This document shows, in pieces, positions 8,290 to 15,781 of a stretch of 33,326 nucleotides of DNA (position 1 is its first letter; the number at the start of each line of letters is the position of its first letter). This DNA is from CAKRHR01 sp964423195 (GTDB taxonomy: Bacteria; Bacillota; Clostridia; Lachnospirales; Lachnospiraceae), in NCBI GenBank assembly GCA_964423195.1, contig CAYRDY010000013.1, positions 1 through 33,326 on the forward strand, written 5' to 3'. Both the position numbers and the translations under genes were made by a program. The notes under the pieces are model-generated. The model did no database searches and was not told where the DNA came from. It worked only from the letters and a program-made list of their open reading frames with translations.

Positions 8290-8487
8290 TTAATATTCAA
8301 TTTTTTCAGTGACATCGTCGTTGATGACATAGTATGCGGCGCTTTCTTCCGGTTTGACATAGATATTTAAGGTCTTGATGTCTTTGATCTTGTTTCCGCC
8401 CGCTGTCCAGGCTTCTTTTGCCTTTGCGATCAGCGTTTTATCGTCAACCTTTTTCGGGCCGTACTCAACGATTAGTGACGTTTTCAT
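8290..8487 (-). CDS. Small conserved protein, probable DUF6465 family
   Basis: A 65-residue acidic/basic protein with no membrane segment or cysteine. The pattern LIAKAKEAWTAGGNKIKDIK followed by LNIYVKPEESAAYYVINDD resembles the family I know as DUF6465, common in Lachnospiraceae and of unknown role. The C-terminal half looks like a beta-strand pair. The gene stands alone with its own promoter, a near-perfect ribosome site (AAGGAGGT) and its own terminator, which suggests a well-expressed stand-alone product. Family assignment is from memory and should be confirmed by a profile search. Confidence 0.82.
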   Translation of the reverse strand: MKTSLIVEYGPKKVDDKTLIAKAKEAWTAGGNKIKDIKTLNIYVKPEESAAYYVINDDVTEKIEY

Positions 8488-8529
8488 AGCTACCTCCTTG
8501 GATTTTTATAATCATTTTTGACAGAGCCT

Positions 8530-8558
8530 ATCATAATACAGATTGAATGATTTTGCAA
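8530..8558 (-). promoter_or_regulatory. Promoter of the DUF6465-like gene
   Basis: On the minus strand TTGCAA (8553-8558) and TATGAT (8530-8535) are 17 bases apart. Transcription would begin near 8523, giving a leader of about 36 bases ending in AAGGAGGT. Confidence 0.65.
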
Positions 8559-8758
8559 ATTTCTATTCATCGGAGGGCGCGGGCAAATTGAAAATGATAT
8601 GGACGATTTTACAATAATTCGTAACTTGCCGATTTTTGATTGACCTTGTTTTGAAAGTTTGCTTGAACTATCCTTCATTTTTGTCGGCAAAAATCATAAA
8701 AATGACGCGCGCTGCACCGTGGGATGTGCCTGATGTGTAGAAAAATGTTGTCAGAATG
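8559..8758. other. Intergenic stretch between divergent promoters; nothing recognised
   Basis: About 200 bases between the promoters of the small minus-strand gene and hisH. A 66-codon open frame crosses part of it on the minus strand but has no ribosome site and low-complexity content, so I do not call it. No riboswitch, T-box or stable hairpin stands out. The end nearest hisH repeats GTTG, GTCA and GTTGAC words (8747-8791) that could be an operator. Confidence 0.5.
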
Positions 8759-8786
8759 TTGACTAAATAAAATATTGTGTCATAAT
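8759..8786 (+). promoter_or_regulatory. Promoter of hisH
   Basis: TTGACT (8759-8764) and CATAAT (8781-8786) are 16 bases apart, and TGT directly before the -10 adds an extended -10 element. TTGAC at 8759 and GTCAA at 8787-8791 form an inverted pair framing the promoter, a possible operator. Confidence 0.65.
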
Positions 8787-8835
8787 GTCAATAGGTACGG
8801 TGAACGATTTCTGATATTTTATGAGGATTGAGTGA

Positions 8836-9441
8836 ATGATTACAGTGATCGACTATGACGCGGGCAATTTAAAGAGCGTTGAAAAGGCGCTGCTCTATTT
8901 GGGTGAGGACTGCCGCGTGACAAGGGACAGGGATGAGATATTGGCATCGGACAAGGTGATTCTGCCAGGTGTGGGCGCTTTTGGTGACGCCATGCGCAGG
9001 TTGAGAGCATACGGCCTCGCGCAGACGATCTGTGATGTCGCGGCGCAGGGGAAGCCTCTCCTTGGCATCTGTCTGGGACTGCAGCTCATGTTTGAGAGCA
9101 GCGAGGAGAGTCCGGGGGTGGCAGGCCTCGGCATTCTTCCGGGGAGCGTACTTCGCATCCCGCATGCGCCGAGACTCAAGATCCCACATATGGGGTGGAA
9201 TTCTATCGACATCATGCCGCAGAGGCGTCTGTTTGCGGGAATTCCCTCCGGTGCGTATGTCTACTTCGTACACTCGTATTACCTTCAGGCCGGAAATATC
9301 GACGATGTGGCGGCAACGACATATTATTCGACAAAAATTGACGCCGCAGTGGAGCATGGCAACCTGTTTGCGTGCCAGTTTCACCCTGAAAAGAGCAGTG
9401 ATGTGGGACTTCGGATACTAAAGAATTTTGCGGCGCTGTGA
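8836..9441 (+). CDS. hisH: Imidazole glycerol phosphate synthase, glutaminase subunit
   Basis: Hydrolyses glutamine and passes ammonia to HisF in step five of histidine synthesis. The 201-residue class I amidotransferase starts MITVIDYDAGNLKSVEKAL, with nucleophile C79 in LLGICLGLQLMF and the rest of the triad, H183 and E185, in ACQFHPEKSS. Length is standard. GAGGA lies about nine bases before ATG 8836. Only hisH and hisF are present; no other his gene is in the window, so the pathway is split on this chromosome. An unusual structured gap of 102 bases separates it from hisF. Confidence 0.95.
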   Translation: MITVIDYDAGNLKSVEKALLYLGEDCRVTRDRDEILASDKVILPGVGAFGDAMRRLRAYGLAQTICDVAAQGKPLLGICLGLQLMFESSEESPGVAGLGILPGSVLRIPHAPRLKIPHMGWNSIDIMPQRRLFAGIPSGAYVYFVHSYYLQAGNIDDVAATTYYSTKIDAAVEHGNLFACQFHPEKSSDVGLRILKNFAAL

Positions 9442-9472
9442 TATCCTGTCGGCCTATAATTGCGGGACGTGC

Positions 9473-9505
9473 ATGTGGCGCATGACGGTTTGGCCGTGGC
9501 TGTGA
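9473..9505 (+). other. Possible 10-codon leader peptide with three Trp codons
   Basis: ATG 9473 opens MWRMTVWPWL, with the stop at 9503-9505 inside the following hairpin loop. Three tryptophans in ten codons, just before a terminator-like hairpin, resembles an attenuator leader peptide, but the ribosome site is weak (GCGGGA) and a Trp leader before a histidine gene is unexpected. TGG-rich chance frames are common in GC-rich spacers, so this is tentative. Confidence 0.25.
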
Positions 9506-9528
9506 GGCGGCCTGCGGCCACATTTTTT
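9491..9528 (+). terminator. Terminator-like hairpin between hisH and hisF with a competing alternative pairing
   Basis: TGGCCG (9491-9496) pairs with CGGCCA (9515-9520), and a T6 run (9523-9528) follows. Upstream ATGTGGC (9473-9479) is the perfect complement of GCCACAT (9517-9523), which overlaps the terminator's 3' arm, so the two structures exclude each other. A TATAAT (9455-9460) lies upstream without a clear -35. The layout is that of an attenuator acting on hisF. Confidence 0.45.
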
Positions 9529-9543
9529 GGATGGAGGCGGGAG

Positions 9544-10380
9544 ATGTTTACAAAACGAATTATTCCATGCCTGGATATCAATAATGGGCGCGTGGTGAAG
9601 GGCGTCAATTTTGTGAACCTGCGGGATGCGGGCGATCCGGTGGAGGTGGCGGCAGCCTATGATAGGAACGGTGCCGACGAGGTGGTTTTCCTTGATATCA
9701 CCGCGTCCAGCGACGCCAGAAATACAGTCGTCGATCTGGTGCGGAAGGTCGCCGAGAAAGTCTTTATTCCGTTCACGGTGGGCGGCGGCATCCGCACGGT
9801 GGAGGATTTCAGGTCGGTACTCAGGGAGGGCGCCGATAAGGTGTCGGTCAACAGCGCGGCCATCGACCGGCCGGAACTGGTGGCGGAGGCCGCTGAAAAG
9901 TTCGGCAGCCAGTGCGTGGTGGTGGCCATCGACGCCAAGCGGCGGCCGGACGGCGGCTGGAATATTTTCAAGCACGGCGGGCGCATCGATACCGGACTGG
10001 ACGCTGTGGAGTGGGCGGTCAGGGTGAATCGCCTCGGAGCGGGGGAGATTCTGCTCACCAGCATGGACCGCGACGGAACCAAGGCCGGATATGACATTGA
10101 GCTGACGCGCGCGATCGCCGACGCGGTGTCGATACCGGTCATCGCCTCCGGCGGCGCCGGAACCAGAGAACATTTTTATGAGGCCCTGACGGTTGGACAC
10201 GCGGACGCGGCATTGGCGGCGTCGCTGTTTCACTATAAGGTATTGGAGATTATTGATTTGAAAAAAGACCTGCGGGCGCGGGGCGTGAGCGTCCGGATGG
10301 CACAGAGCGAGCAGATGACAGATGGGCGCCTTGGCGCTGGACAAAGAACAGACAAACACACAGTGAAAAGGGGGAATTGA
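9544..10380 (+). CDS. hisF: Imidazole glycerol phosphate synthase, cyclase subunit, with C-terminal extension
   Basis: Forms imidazole glycerol phosphate and AICAR from PRFAR and the ammonia made by HisH; a TIM barrel. Catalytic D11 (IIPCLDINNGR) and D130 (VVVAIDAKR) are present, as are the phosphate-binding loops VGGGIR and VIASGGAG. At 278 residues it is about 25 longer than usual: after the normal end near GVSVRM a polar tail (SEQMTDGRLGAG and onward) runs to the stop. The tail's codons include AAAAGGGGG, the ribosome site of ung, and look like spacer read through after loss of an earlier stop. The start is ATG 9544 after GGAGGCGGGAG; the longer upstream frame was rejected. Confidence 0.94.
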   Translation: MFTKRIIPCLDINNGRVVKGVNFVNLRDAGDPVEVAAAYDRNGADEVVFLDITASSDARNTVVDLVRKVAEKVFIPFTVGGGIRTVEDFRSVLREGADKVSVNSAAIDRPELVAEAAEKFGSQCVVVAIDAKRRPDGGWNIFKHGGRIDTGLDAVEWAVRVNRLGAGEILLTSMDRDGTKAGYDIELTRAIADAVSIPVIASGGAGTREHFYEALTVGHADAALAASLFHYKVLEIIDLKKDLRARGVSVRMAQSEQMTDGRLGAGQRTDKHTVKRGN

Positions 10381-10381
10381 T

Positions 10382-11056
10382 ATGCCGGCGATCTCAAATG
10401 ACTGGCTTGAACCGATGCGTCCGGAGTTTCGCAAGCCATATTACAGAAAACTTCACGCCACGGTGATGCAGGAGTACCGGACAAAAAAAGTATTTCCGGA
10501 TCCCGATGATATATTCAACGCGTTTCATTTTACACCGCTACACGAGGTGAAGGTGGTGATCCTGGGACAGGATCCGTATCACAATGACGGGCAGGCACAC
10601 GGTCTGTGTTTTTCTGTGAAGCCGGATGTCGAGATCCCGCCGTCGCTGGTCAATATTTATCAGGAGCTGCACGACGATCTGGGCTGCTATATCCCCAACA
10701 ACGGCTATCTGGAGAAATGGGCCAGACAGGGCGTGATGCTGTTGAACACGGTGCTGACTGTGCGCGCGCATCAGCCCAACTCGCACCGGGGCATCGGCTG
10801 GGAGGAATTTACGGACGCGGCGATCCGAGTTCTGAATACGCAGGATCGCCCGATTGTCTTTATTCTCTGGGGACGCCCGGCGCAGATGAAAAAGGCGATG
10901 TTGAACAATCCAAAGCACCTGATTTTGGAGGCACCGCATCCGAGTCCGCTGTCGGCATATAAGGGATTTTTTGGCAGCCGGCCTTTTTCCAAGACGAATG
11001 CCTTTCTGGAAAAGAACGGCCTGACGCCGATCGACTGGCAGATAGAGAATGTGTGA
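10382..11056 (+). CDS. ung: Uracil-DNA glycosylase, family 1
   Basis: Removes uracil from DNA, starting base excision repair. The 224-residue product has the water-activating motif GQDPYH with D64 and H67, the LLNTVLTVRAHQPNSH segment, VFILWGRPAQ, and the DNA-intercalation loop HPSPLSAYKGFFGSRPFS. Length and residue numbering match the Escherichia coli enzyme closely. The ATG is one base after the hisF stop, so the ribosome site lies in hisF and the two are translationally coupled. A hairpin with a T run follows about 90 bases later, inside the 3' end of the convergent gene. Confidence 0.96.
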   Translation: MPAISNDWLEPMRPEFRKPYYRKLHATVMQEYRTKKVFPDPDDIFNAFHFTPLHEVKVVILGQDPYHNDGQAHGLCFSVKPDVEIPPSLVNIYQELHDDLGCYIPNNGYLEKWARQGVMLLNTVLTVRAHQPNSHRGIGWEEFTDAAIRVLNTQDRPIVFILWGRPAQMKKAMLNNPKHLILEAPHPSPLSAYKGFFGSRPFSKTNAFLEKNGLTPIDWQIENV

Positions 11057-11138
11057 GCGTCAAGGGCCGTTCTATTTACGCTGAAAGTTCCGGCAAGCGA
11101 CCATGCAGACGGCAAGCTCGCTTGCAGGGCATGGAAGT

Positions 11139-14100
11139 TTATGCTGAGGGATTTTCTGCCCTCAGATTTTTATTGGCGGTCGCCAGCATCAGTTTGATGC
11201 GGTTGAGCTGGTTGACCTCGCTGGCGCCGGGGTCGTAGTCGATGGCCACGATGTTGGCCTGCGGGTACTGACGACGCAGTTCCTTGATGACGCCCTTGCC
11301 GACGATGTGGTTCGGCAGACAGCCGAATGGCTGTGTGCACACGATATTCGGCGCGCCCTGGTGAATCAGCTCAATCATCTCGCCGGTCAAAAACCACCCC
11401 TCGCCGGTCTGGTTGCCGAGGGAGACGATCGGCTCAGCATACTTGGCCAGCTCGCTGATCCTGGCCTGTTCGCTGAAGTGTCGGCTGTTGATCAGTTCTT
11501 TTCTGGCGGTTTTGCGGATCTGCTCCAGGAGGGAGATGCCCGCGTTGCCCAGCATGGCCGTCCTCTTCTTTTTTCCGAGTTTCTCATACTTAAAGTTTGA
11601 ATTGAAGAAGCAGTATAAAAAGAAATCCAGCAGGTCCGGCATCACGGCCTCGGCGCCCTCCGCCTCAAGGAGGTTGACCAGATAATTGTTGGCCGACGGC
11701 GAGAACTTGACGAGGATCTCCCCGACGATGCCCACGCGCGGCTTGACCATATCCTCGTGGATTGGGAGATTGTCAAAATCTCGGATAATGCCGCGCACGT
11801 TCTGGGCAAAGCTGTTTTTATTTTTGCCCGTGATCGAGTCGATGCAGATCTTTTGCCATTTGTCGTGGAGCGCGTTGGCGGAGCCAGGCGTCACCTCATA
11901 CGGACGCATGCGGTAGAGCACGCGCATGAAGACATCGCCGTAGACCACGGCCTCGAATGCTGCCTTGAGCATCGGCAGCGTAAACTTGAATCCCGGATGT
12001 CTTTCAAGACCCTGGACACTGATGGCGATCACAGGAATCTGGGACATGCCGGCATTCCTCAGGGCACGCCGGATGAAGCCCACGTAGTTGGTGGCACGGC
12101 AGCCACCGCCTGTCTGAGTCATGGCTACGGCCGTCTTATTTAGGTCATATTTGCCTGAGAGCAGCGCCTTCATGATCTGTCCGACCACGCAGATGGACGG
12201 GTAGCAGGCGTCATTGTTGACATATTTGAGGCCGGTGTCGATGGCCTCCCTGTCACAGTCCGGCAAAAGCTCCACTTTTAGGCCGTTGTCGTTTAGGGCA
12301 GGCGCCAGGATATCAAAGTGCAGAGGCGACATATTCGGGATCAGGATCGTATATTCCCTGCGCATTTCCTCTGTGAAGATCACACGGTCGTGGGCGCTTG
12401 ACCTCACATGTCCCGTGATCTGGCGCTGCTCACGCATCCTCATGGCCGCGATCAGGGAGCGGATGCGGATCCTTGCCGCGCCGAGGTTGCTCACTTCATC
12501 AATTTTTAAACAGGTGTAGAGGCGCCCGGAGCCGGTCATGATATCTTTCACCTGGTCGGTGGTCACGGCGTCAAGGCCGCAGCCAAAAGAATTGAGCTGA
12601 ACTAGTTCCAAGTCATCATTGGCTTTGACGACCTGCGCGGCGCGGTAAAGCCTCGAGTGGTACATCCATTGGTCGGAGACGATCAGCGGGCGTTCCACCG
12701 TCGCCAGATGCGCGACGCTGTCCTCGGTGAGTACGGCGAGTCCGTAGGAGGTGATCAGCTCTGGAATGCCGTGGTTGATCTCGCCGTCGATATGATAAGG
12801 GCGGCCGGCCAGAACGATACCTTTCATCCGATGTTCTCTGATGTAGGCGAGGGTCTCCTCGCCTTTTTTTTGCATATCTCGGTGCGCCGCCTCAAGCTCC
12901 ATCCAGGCCTTGCTGGCGGCCATCGTGATCTCCTTTTTCGGGATGCCAAACGGGACGCCGATCTCCTCGTTCAGGCGTCTTGTCAGCTCTTCCAGGCTGT
13001 CAAGCGCCAGGAAAGGATTCAGAAAACGGATGTTTTGCTCGCGGATCTCCTCGACATTGTTTTTGATATTCTCCGAGTAGGAGGTCACGATCGGGCAGTT
13101 GTAGTGATTGTTGGCGTCCGGCGTCTCATTTCGCTCATAAGGGATGGCCGGATAGAAGATAAAGTCGACGCCCTGTCTGATGAGCCACATGATATGGCCG
13201 TGCGCGAGCTTGGCCGGGTAGCAGACCGATTCGCTTGGAATGGACTCGATGCCGAGCGCGTAAATTTTTGCCGACGAAGGCGGCGATAGTACCACCTTAA
13301 AGCCCAGTTCATTGAAAAATGTGAACCAGAACGGATAGTTCTCATACATGTTCAGCACGCGCGGGATGCCGACGGTGCCTCTAAAGGCCAGATCGTCCGT
13401 CAATGGCTCGTAGTCCAGCATCCTTTTCAGCTTATAGGCAAACAGGTTTGGCACACTGTCATTCTTTTTGGATTTGCCAAGGCCGATCTCACAGCGGTTG
13501 CCGGTGATGAACTGGCGGCCGCCGGAAAAACGGTTGATGGTCAGATGGCAGCTGTTGGTGCAGCCCTTGCAGCGTGTCATGGCCGTCGTGTATTTGAGGT
13601 CGATGATCTGGTCGAGTGAGAGCATGGTCGACTCCGTGCCGTCATAGCGCTCCCTGGCGATCAGTGCCGCACCGAACGCGCCCATGATGCCGGCGATGTC
13701 CGGACGGACCGCCTCGCACTCGGATATCCGCTCAAAGCTGCGCAGCACCGCGTCGTTGTAAAATGTGCCGCCCTGGACGACGATCTTTTTGCCCAGATCC
13801 TTTGGATCCGTCAGCTTGATGACCTTGAGCAGGGCATTTTTGATGACAGAGTAGGCCAGGCCGGCCGAGATATCGCCCACGCTGGCGCCTTCTTTTTGTG
13901 CCTGTTTGACATTGGAATTCATAAACACGGTGCAGCGGGAGCCGAGATCGACCGGCGATTCGGCAAACAGCGCCACTTTGGCAAAATCTTCGATCGAATA
14001 ATTCAGCGAGTTGGCAAATGTCTCGATAAATGAGCCGCAGCCTGAGGAGCAGGCCTCATTGAGCAGAACGCTGTCCACGGAGTTGTTGCGTATCTTGATG

Positions 14101-15386
14101 CATTTCATGTCCTGGCCGCCGATGTCGAGCACGCAGTCCACATCCGGCTCAAAGAAGGCCGCGGCATAGTAGTGGGCGACGGTCTCCACCTCGCCCTCGT
14201 CGAGCATGAGCGCGGCCTTGATCAGCGCCTCGCCGTACCCCGTGGAGCAGGAATTGACGATGCGGGCGCTCTCCGGCATCCGCTCCGTGATTTCCTTGAT
14301 GGCGCGGATGGTCGTCTTTAAGGGGCTGCCATTATTGTTGCTGTAAAAAGAGTAGAGCAGGGTGCCGTCCTCGCCGACGATGGCCACCTTGGTGGTGGTG
14401 GAGCCGGCGTCGATGCCCAGGTAACAGTTGCCCTCATAGTCCTCTAGGGGTGCCTTCGCCACGGTGTGAACATTGTGGCGGGCTGTGAACGCGTCATATT
14501 CCGCCTGGTCCTTAAACAGCGGCTCCATGCGCTTTGACTCCGCCATGATGGCGATGTCGCCGGACAGTGTCTGAATCAGGGTATCGATATTTTGATGGTT
14601 GTCCTCTTGGTAATTCAGGGCAGCGCCAATCGCCGCGAAGAGATGGGAATTTTCCGGGGCGATGATCGCGTCGCCGGTCAGATTCAGGGTGCGGATGAAG
14701 CAGGCGCGCAGTTCGGATAAAAAGTGCAGCGGACCGCCGAGAAAGGCGACGTTGCCGCGGATCGGCTTGCCGCAGGCCAGGCCGCTGATGGTCTGGTTGA
14801 CGACGGCCTGGAAGATGGAGACGGCCAGGTCTTCCTTTGTCGCGCCCTCATTGATGAGCGGCTGGATGTCCGATTTGGCAAACACGCCGCATCTGGCCGC
14901 AATCGGGTAGACAGCCTTGTAATTTTTGGCATATTCATTGAGTCCCGCCGCGTCCGTCTGCAGCAGGGAAGCCATCTGATCGATAAACGAGCCGGTGCCG
15001 CCGGCGCAGATGCCGTTCATGCGCTGCTCGATGCTGCCGCCCGAAAAATAGATGATCTTGGCGTCCTCGCCGCCAAGCTCAATCGCCACATCCGTGCGCG
15101 GGGCGTAGAGCTCCAGCGCGGAGGACACGGAGATGACTTCCTGGACAAACGGGATGTCAAGGGCCTTGGAGATCGACATGCCGCCGGATCCGGTGATCAT
15201 CGGATGGATGTCGATGCCGCCAAGCGCCTCCCGCGCTTTCCTGACAAGTGTCAGCAGGGTCTCGCGGATATTGGCAAAATGGCGTTCATAATCTGAAAAA
15301 AGGACGTTTTTATCGGCGTCGAGCACGGCCACCTTGACGGTGGTGGAGCCGATATCAATGCCTAATGTATATAAAGAATTTATCAT
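11139..15386 (-). CDS. Fused acyl-CoA dehydratase activase (BadF/BcrA-type ATPase, duplicated) with 2-hydroxyglutaryl-CoA dehydratase-like C-terminus
   Basis: A 1,415-residue protein of the BadF/BadG/BcrA/HgdC family, whose small members use ATP and a [4Fe-4S] cluster to inject an electron into 2-hydroxyacyl-CoA dehydratases. Two ASKHA ATPase domains are visible: residues 5-260 (LGIDIGSTT, C127 in GICAGGTGSF, C166) and 322-585 (LGIDAGSTTTK, C446 in EACSSGCGSF, C485). A cysteine cluster follows (C606, C609, C613, C632), then a region with GIPRVLNMYENYPFW and, near residue 850, GRPYHIDGEINHG. Near the C-terminus are GGGCRATNYV and QPFGCLPNH. Such giant fusions are widespread in Clostridia, but their substrate is not known to me. 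No dehydratase, CoA-transferase or electron-transfer gene is adjacent. The ribosome site before ATG 15386 is poor. Confidence 0.9.
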   Translation of the reverse strand: MINSLYTLGIDIGSTTVKVAVLDADKNVLFSDYERHFANIRETLLTLVRKAREALGGIDIHPMITGSGGMSISKALDIPFVQEVISVSSALELYAPRTDVAIELGGEDAKIIYFSGGSIEQRMNGICAGGTGSFIDQMASLLQTDAAGLNEYAKNYKAVYPIAARCGVFAKSDIQPLINEGATKEDLAVSIFQAVVNQTISGLACGKPIRGNVAFLGGPLHFLSELRACFIRTLNLTGDAIIAPENSHLFAAIGAALNYQEDNHQNIDTLIQTLSGDIAIMAESKRMEPLFKDQAEYDAFTARHNVHTVAKAPLEDYEGNCYLGIDAGSTTTKVAIVGEDGTLLYSFYSNNNGSPLKTTIRAIKEITERMPESARIVNSCSTGYGEALIKAALMLDEGEVETVAHYYAAAFFEPDVDCVLDIGGQDMKCIKIRNNSVDSVLLNEACSSGCGSFIETFANSLNYSIEDFAKVALFAESPVDLGSRCTVFMNSNVKQAQKEGASVGDISAGLAYSVIKNALLKVIKLTDPKDLGKKIVVQGGTFYNDAVLRSFERISECEAVRPDIAGIMGAFGAALIARERYDGTESTMLSLDQIIDLKYTTAMTRCKGCTNSCHLTINRFSGGRQFITGNRCEIGLGKSKKNDSVPNLFAYKLKRMLDYEPLTDDLAFRGTVGIPRVLNMYENYPFWFTFFNELGFKVVLSPPSSAKIYALGIESIPSESVCYPAKLAHGHIMWLIRQGVDFIFYPAIPYERNETPDANNHYNCPIVTSYSENIKNNVEEIREQNIRFLNPFLALDSLEELTRRLNEEIGVPFGIPKKEITMAASKAWMELEAAHRDMQKKGEETLAYIREHRMKGIVLAGRPYHIDGEINHGIPELITSYGLAVLTEDSVAHLATVERPLIVSDQWMYHSRLYRAAQVVKANDDLELVQLNSFGCGLDAVTTDQVKDIMTGSGRLYTCLKIDEVSNLGAARIRIRSLIAAMRMREQRQITGHVRSSAHDRVIFTEEMRREYTILIPNMSPLHFDILAPALNDNGLKVELLPDCDREAIDTGLKYVNNDACYPSICVVGQIMKALLSGKYDLNKTAVAMTQTGGGCRATNYVGFIRRALRNAGMSQIPVIAISVQGLERHPGFKFTLPMLKAAFEAVVYGDVFMRVLYRMRPYEVTPGSANALHDKWQKICIDSITGKNKNSFAQNVRGIIRDFDNLPIHEDMVKPRVGIVGEILVKFSPSANNYLVNLLEAEGAEAVMPDLLDFFLYCFFNSNFKYEKLGKKKRTAMLGNAGISLLEQIRKTARKELINSRHFSEQARISELAKYAEPIVSLGNQTGEGWFLTGEMIELIHQGAPNIVCTQPFGCLPNHIVGKGVIKELRRQYPQANIVAIDYDPGASEVNQLNRIKLMLATANKNLRAENPSA
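11144..11174 (+). terminator. Probable ung terminator embedded in the end of the convergent gene
   Basis: CTGAGGG (11144-11150) pairs with CCCTCAG (11159-11165) and is followed by ATTTTTATT (11166-11174), a plausible plus-strand intrinsic terminator. It lies within the last codons of the minus-strand activase gene, so the same bases serve as coding sequence. A second hairpin without a T run (11101-11134) lies just before it. Confidence 0.5.
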
Positions 15387-15467
15387 GTATCCGGCCGTCG
15401 GGCCTATCCTCCAATCTGATGGATTTCAACACATTTCAAGATACTTCATCATATTTTGACGCATTTC

Positions 15468-15496
15468 ATTATACGATAACCATTTTAAAAAAACAA
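15468..15496 (-). promoter_or_regulatory. Promoter of the activase gene
   Basis: On the minus strand TATAAT (15468-15473) is preceded by TTGTTT (15491-15496) at 17 bases. The leader would be about 75 bases. It contains repeated ATTTCA-like words on the plus strand (15423-15469), possibly a binding site. Confidence 0.5.
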
Positions 15497-15559
15497 CCGC
15501 AACTTCTAAAAATCCGACGGTAAAATGTTAAATTTTTTATAAAAATTATCGCATCATAT

Positions 15560-15633
15560 AAAGAAAAAACCAAACGGTGAGGTCCGGATTCGGGATCCCT
15601 GTGGCTGACAGAGGCATGAGCGGACGCCCACCG
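15560..15633 (-). ncRNA. Candidate structured RNA or terminator upstream of the activase gene
   Basis: On the minus strand 15621-15633 pairs with 15575-15586 in a 12-bp stem with one bulged C and one G-U pair. The loop contains another hairpin (CTGT with ACAG, about 15598-15612), and the 3' side runs into a U-rich tract (15560-15572). This is the form of an sRNA 3' end or leader terminator. It lies upstream of the activase promoter and outside the plus-strand operon, so neither explains it. I see no convincing minus-strand promoter for it, and it matches no RNA family I can name. Confidence 0.3.
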
Positions 15634-15668
15634 ATTGATATTGGTGCGCGATAAAGTTTTGAGGGATA

Positions 15669-15698
15669 TTGACAATGATTCGATGATTAATATATAAT
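15669..15698 (+). promoter_or_regulatory. Consensus promoter of the six-gene rhomboid-like to FHA operon
   Basis: TTGACA (15669-15674) and TATAAT (15693-15698), both perfect hexamers, are 18 bases apart. Transcription begins near 15705, which rules out the ATG at 15701 as the start of the first gene. Confidence 0.85.
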
Positions 15699-15769
15699 AA
15701 ATGATAACGCGGAAAGAGATTCCGGTGCTTTTGATACACGCCGGCTGCCCAGCGGCCCGCAAAAATAAT

Positions 15770-15775
15770 GAGGTG
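15770..15775 (+). promoter_or_regulatory. Ribosome binding site that fixes a TTG start
   Basis: GAGGTG (15770-15775) lies six bases before TTG 15782, whose following codons give GNLIDKMERKFGRY. The upstream ATG (15701) has no ribosome site and precedes the predicted transcript start. Confidence 0.7.
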
Positions 15776-15781
15776 ATTGAA

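Noticed and set aside
8490..8690. A 66-codon minus-strand frame upstream of the DUF6465-like gene
   Set aside because: No ribosome site, low-complexity content, and it overlaps the promoter of the real gene.
9454..10434. A 326-codon minus-strand frame over hisF
   Set aside because: A shadow caused by GC-rich codon bias; hisF has intact catalytic residues on the plus strand.
15575..15600. Similarity to the bacterial SRP RNA core (AGGTCCGGA)
   Set aside because: The following bases do not give the GGAA loop or the AGCAG internal loop, and the hairpin does not match domain IV.
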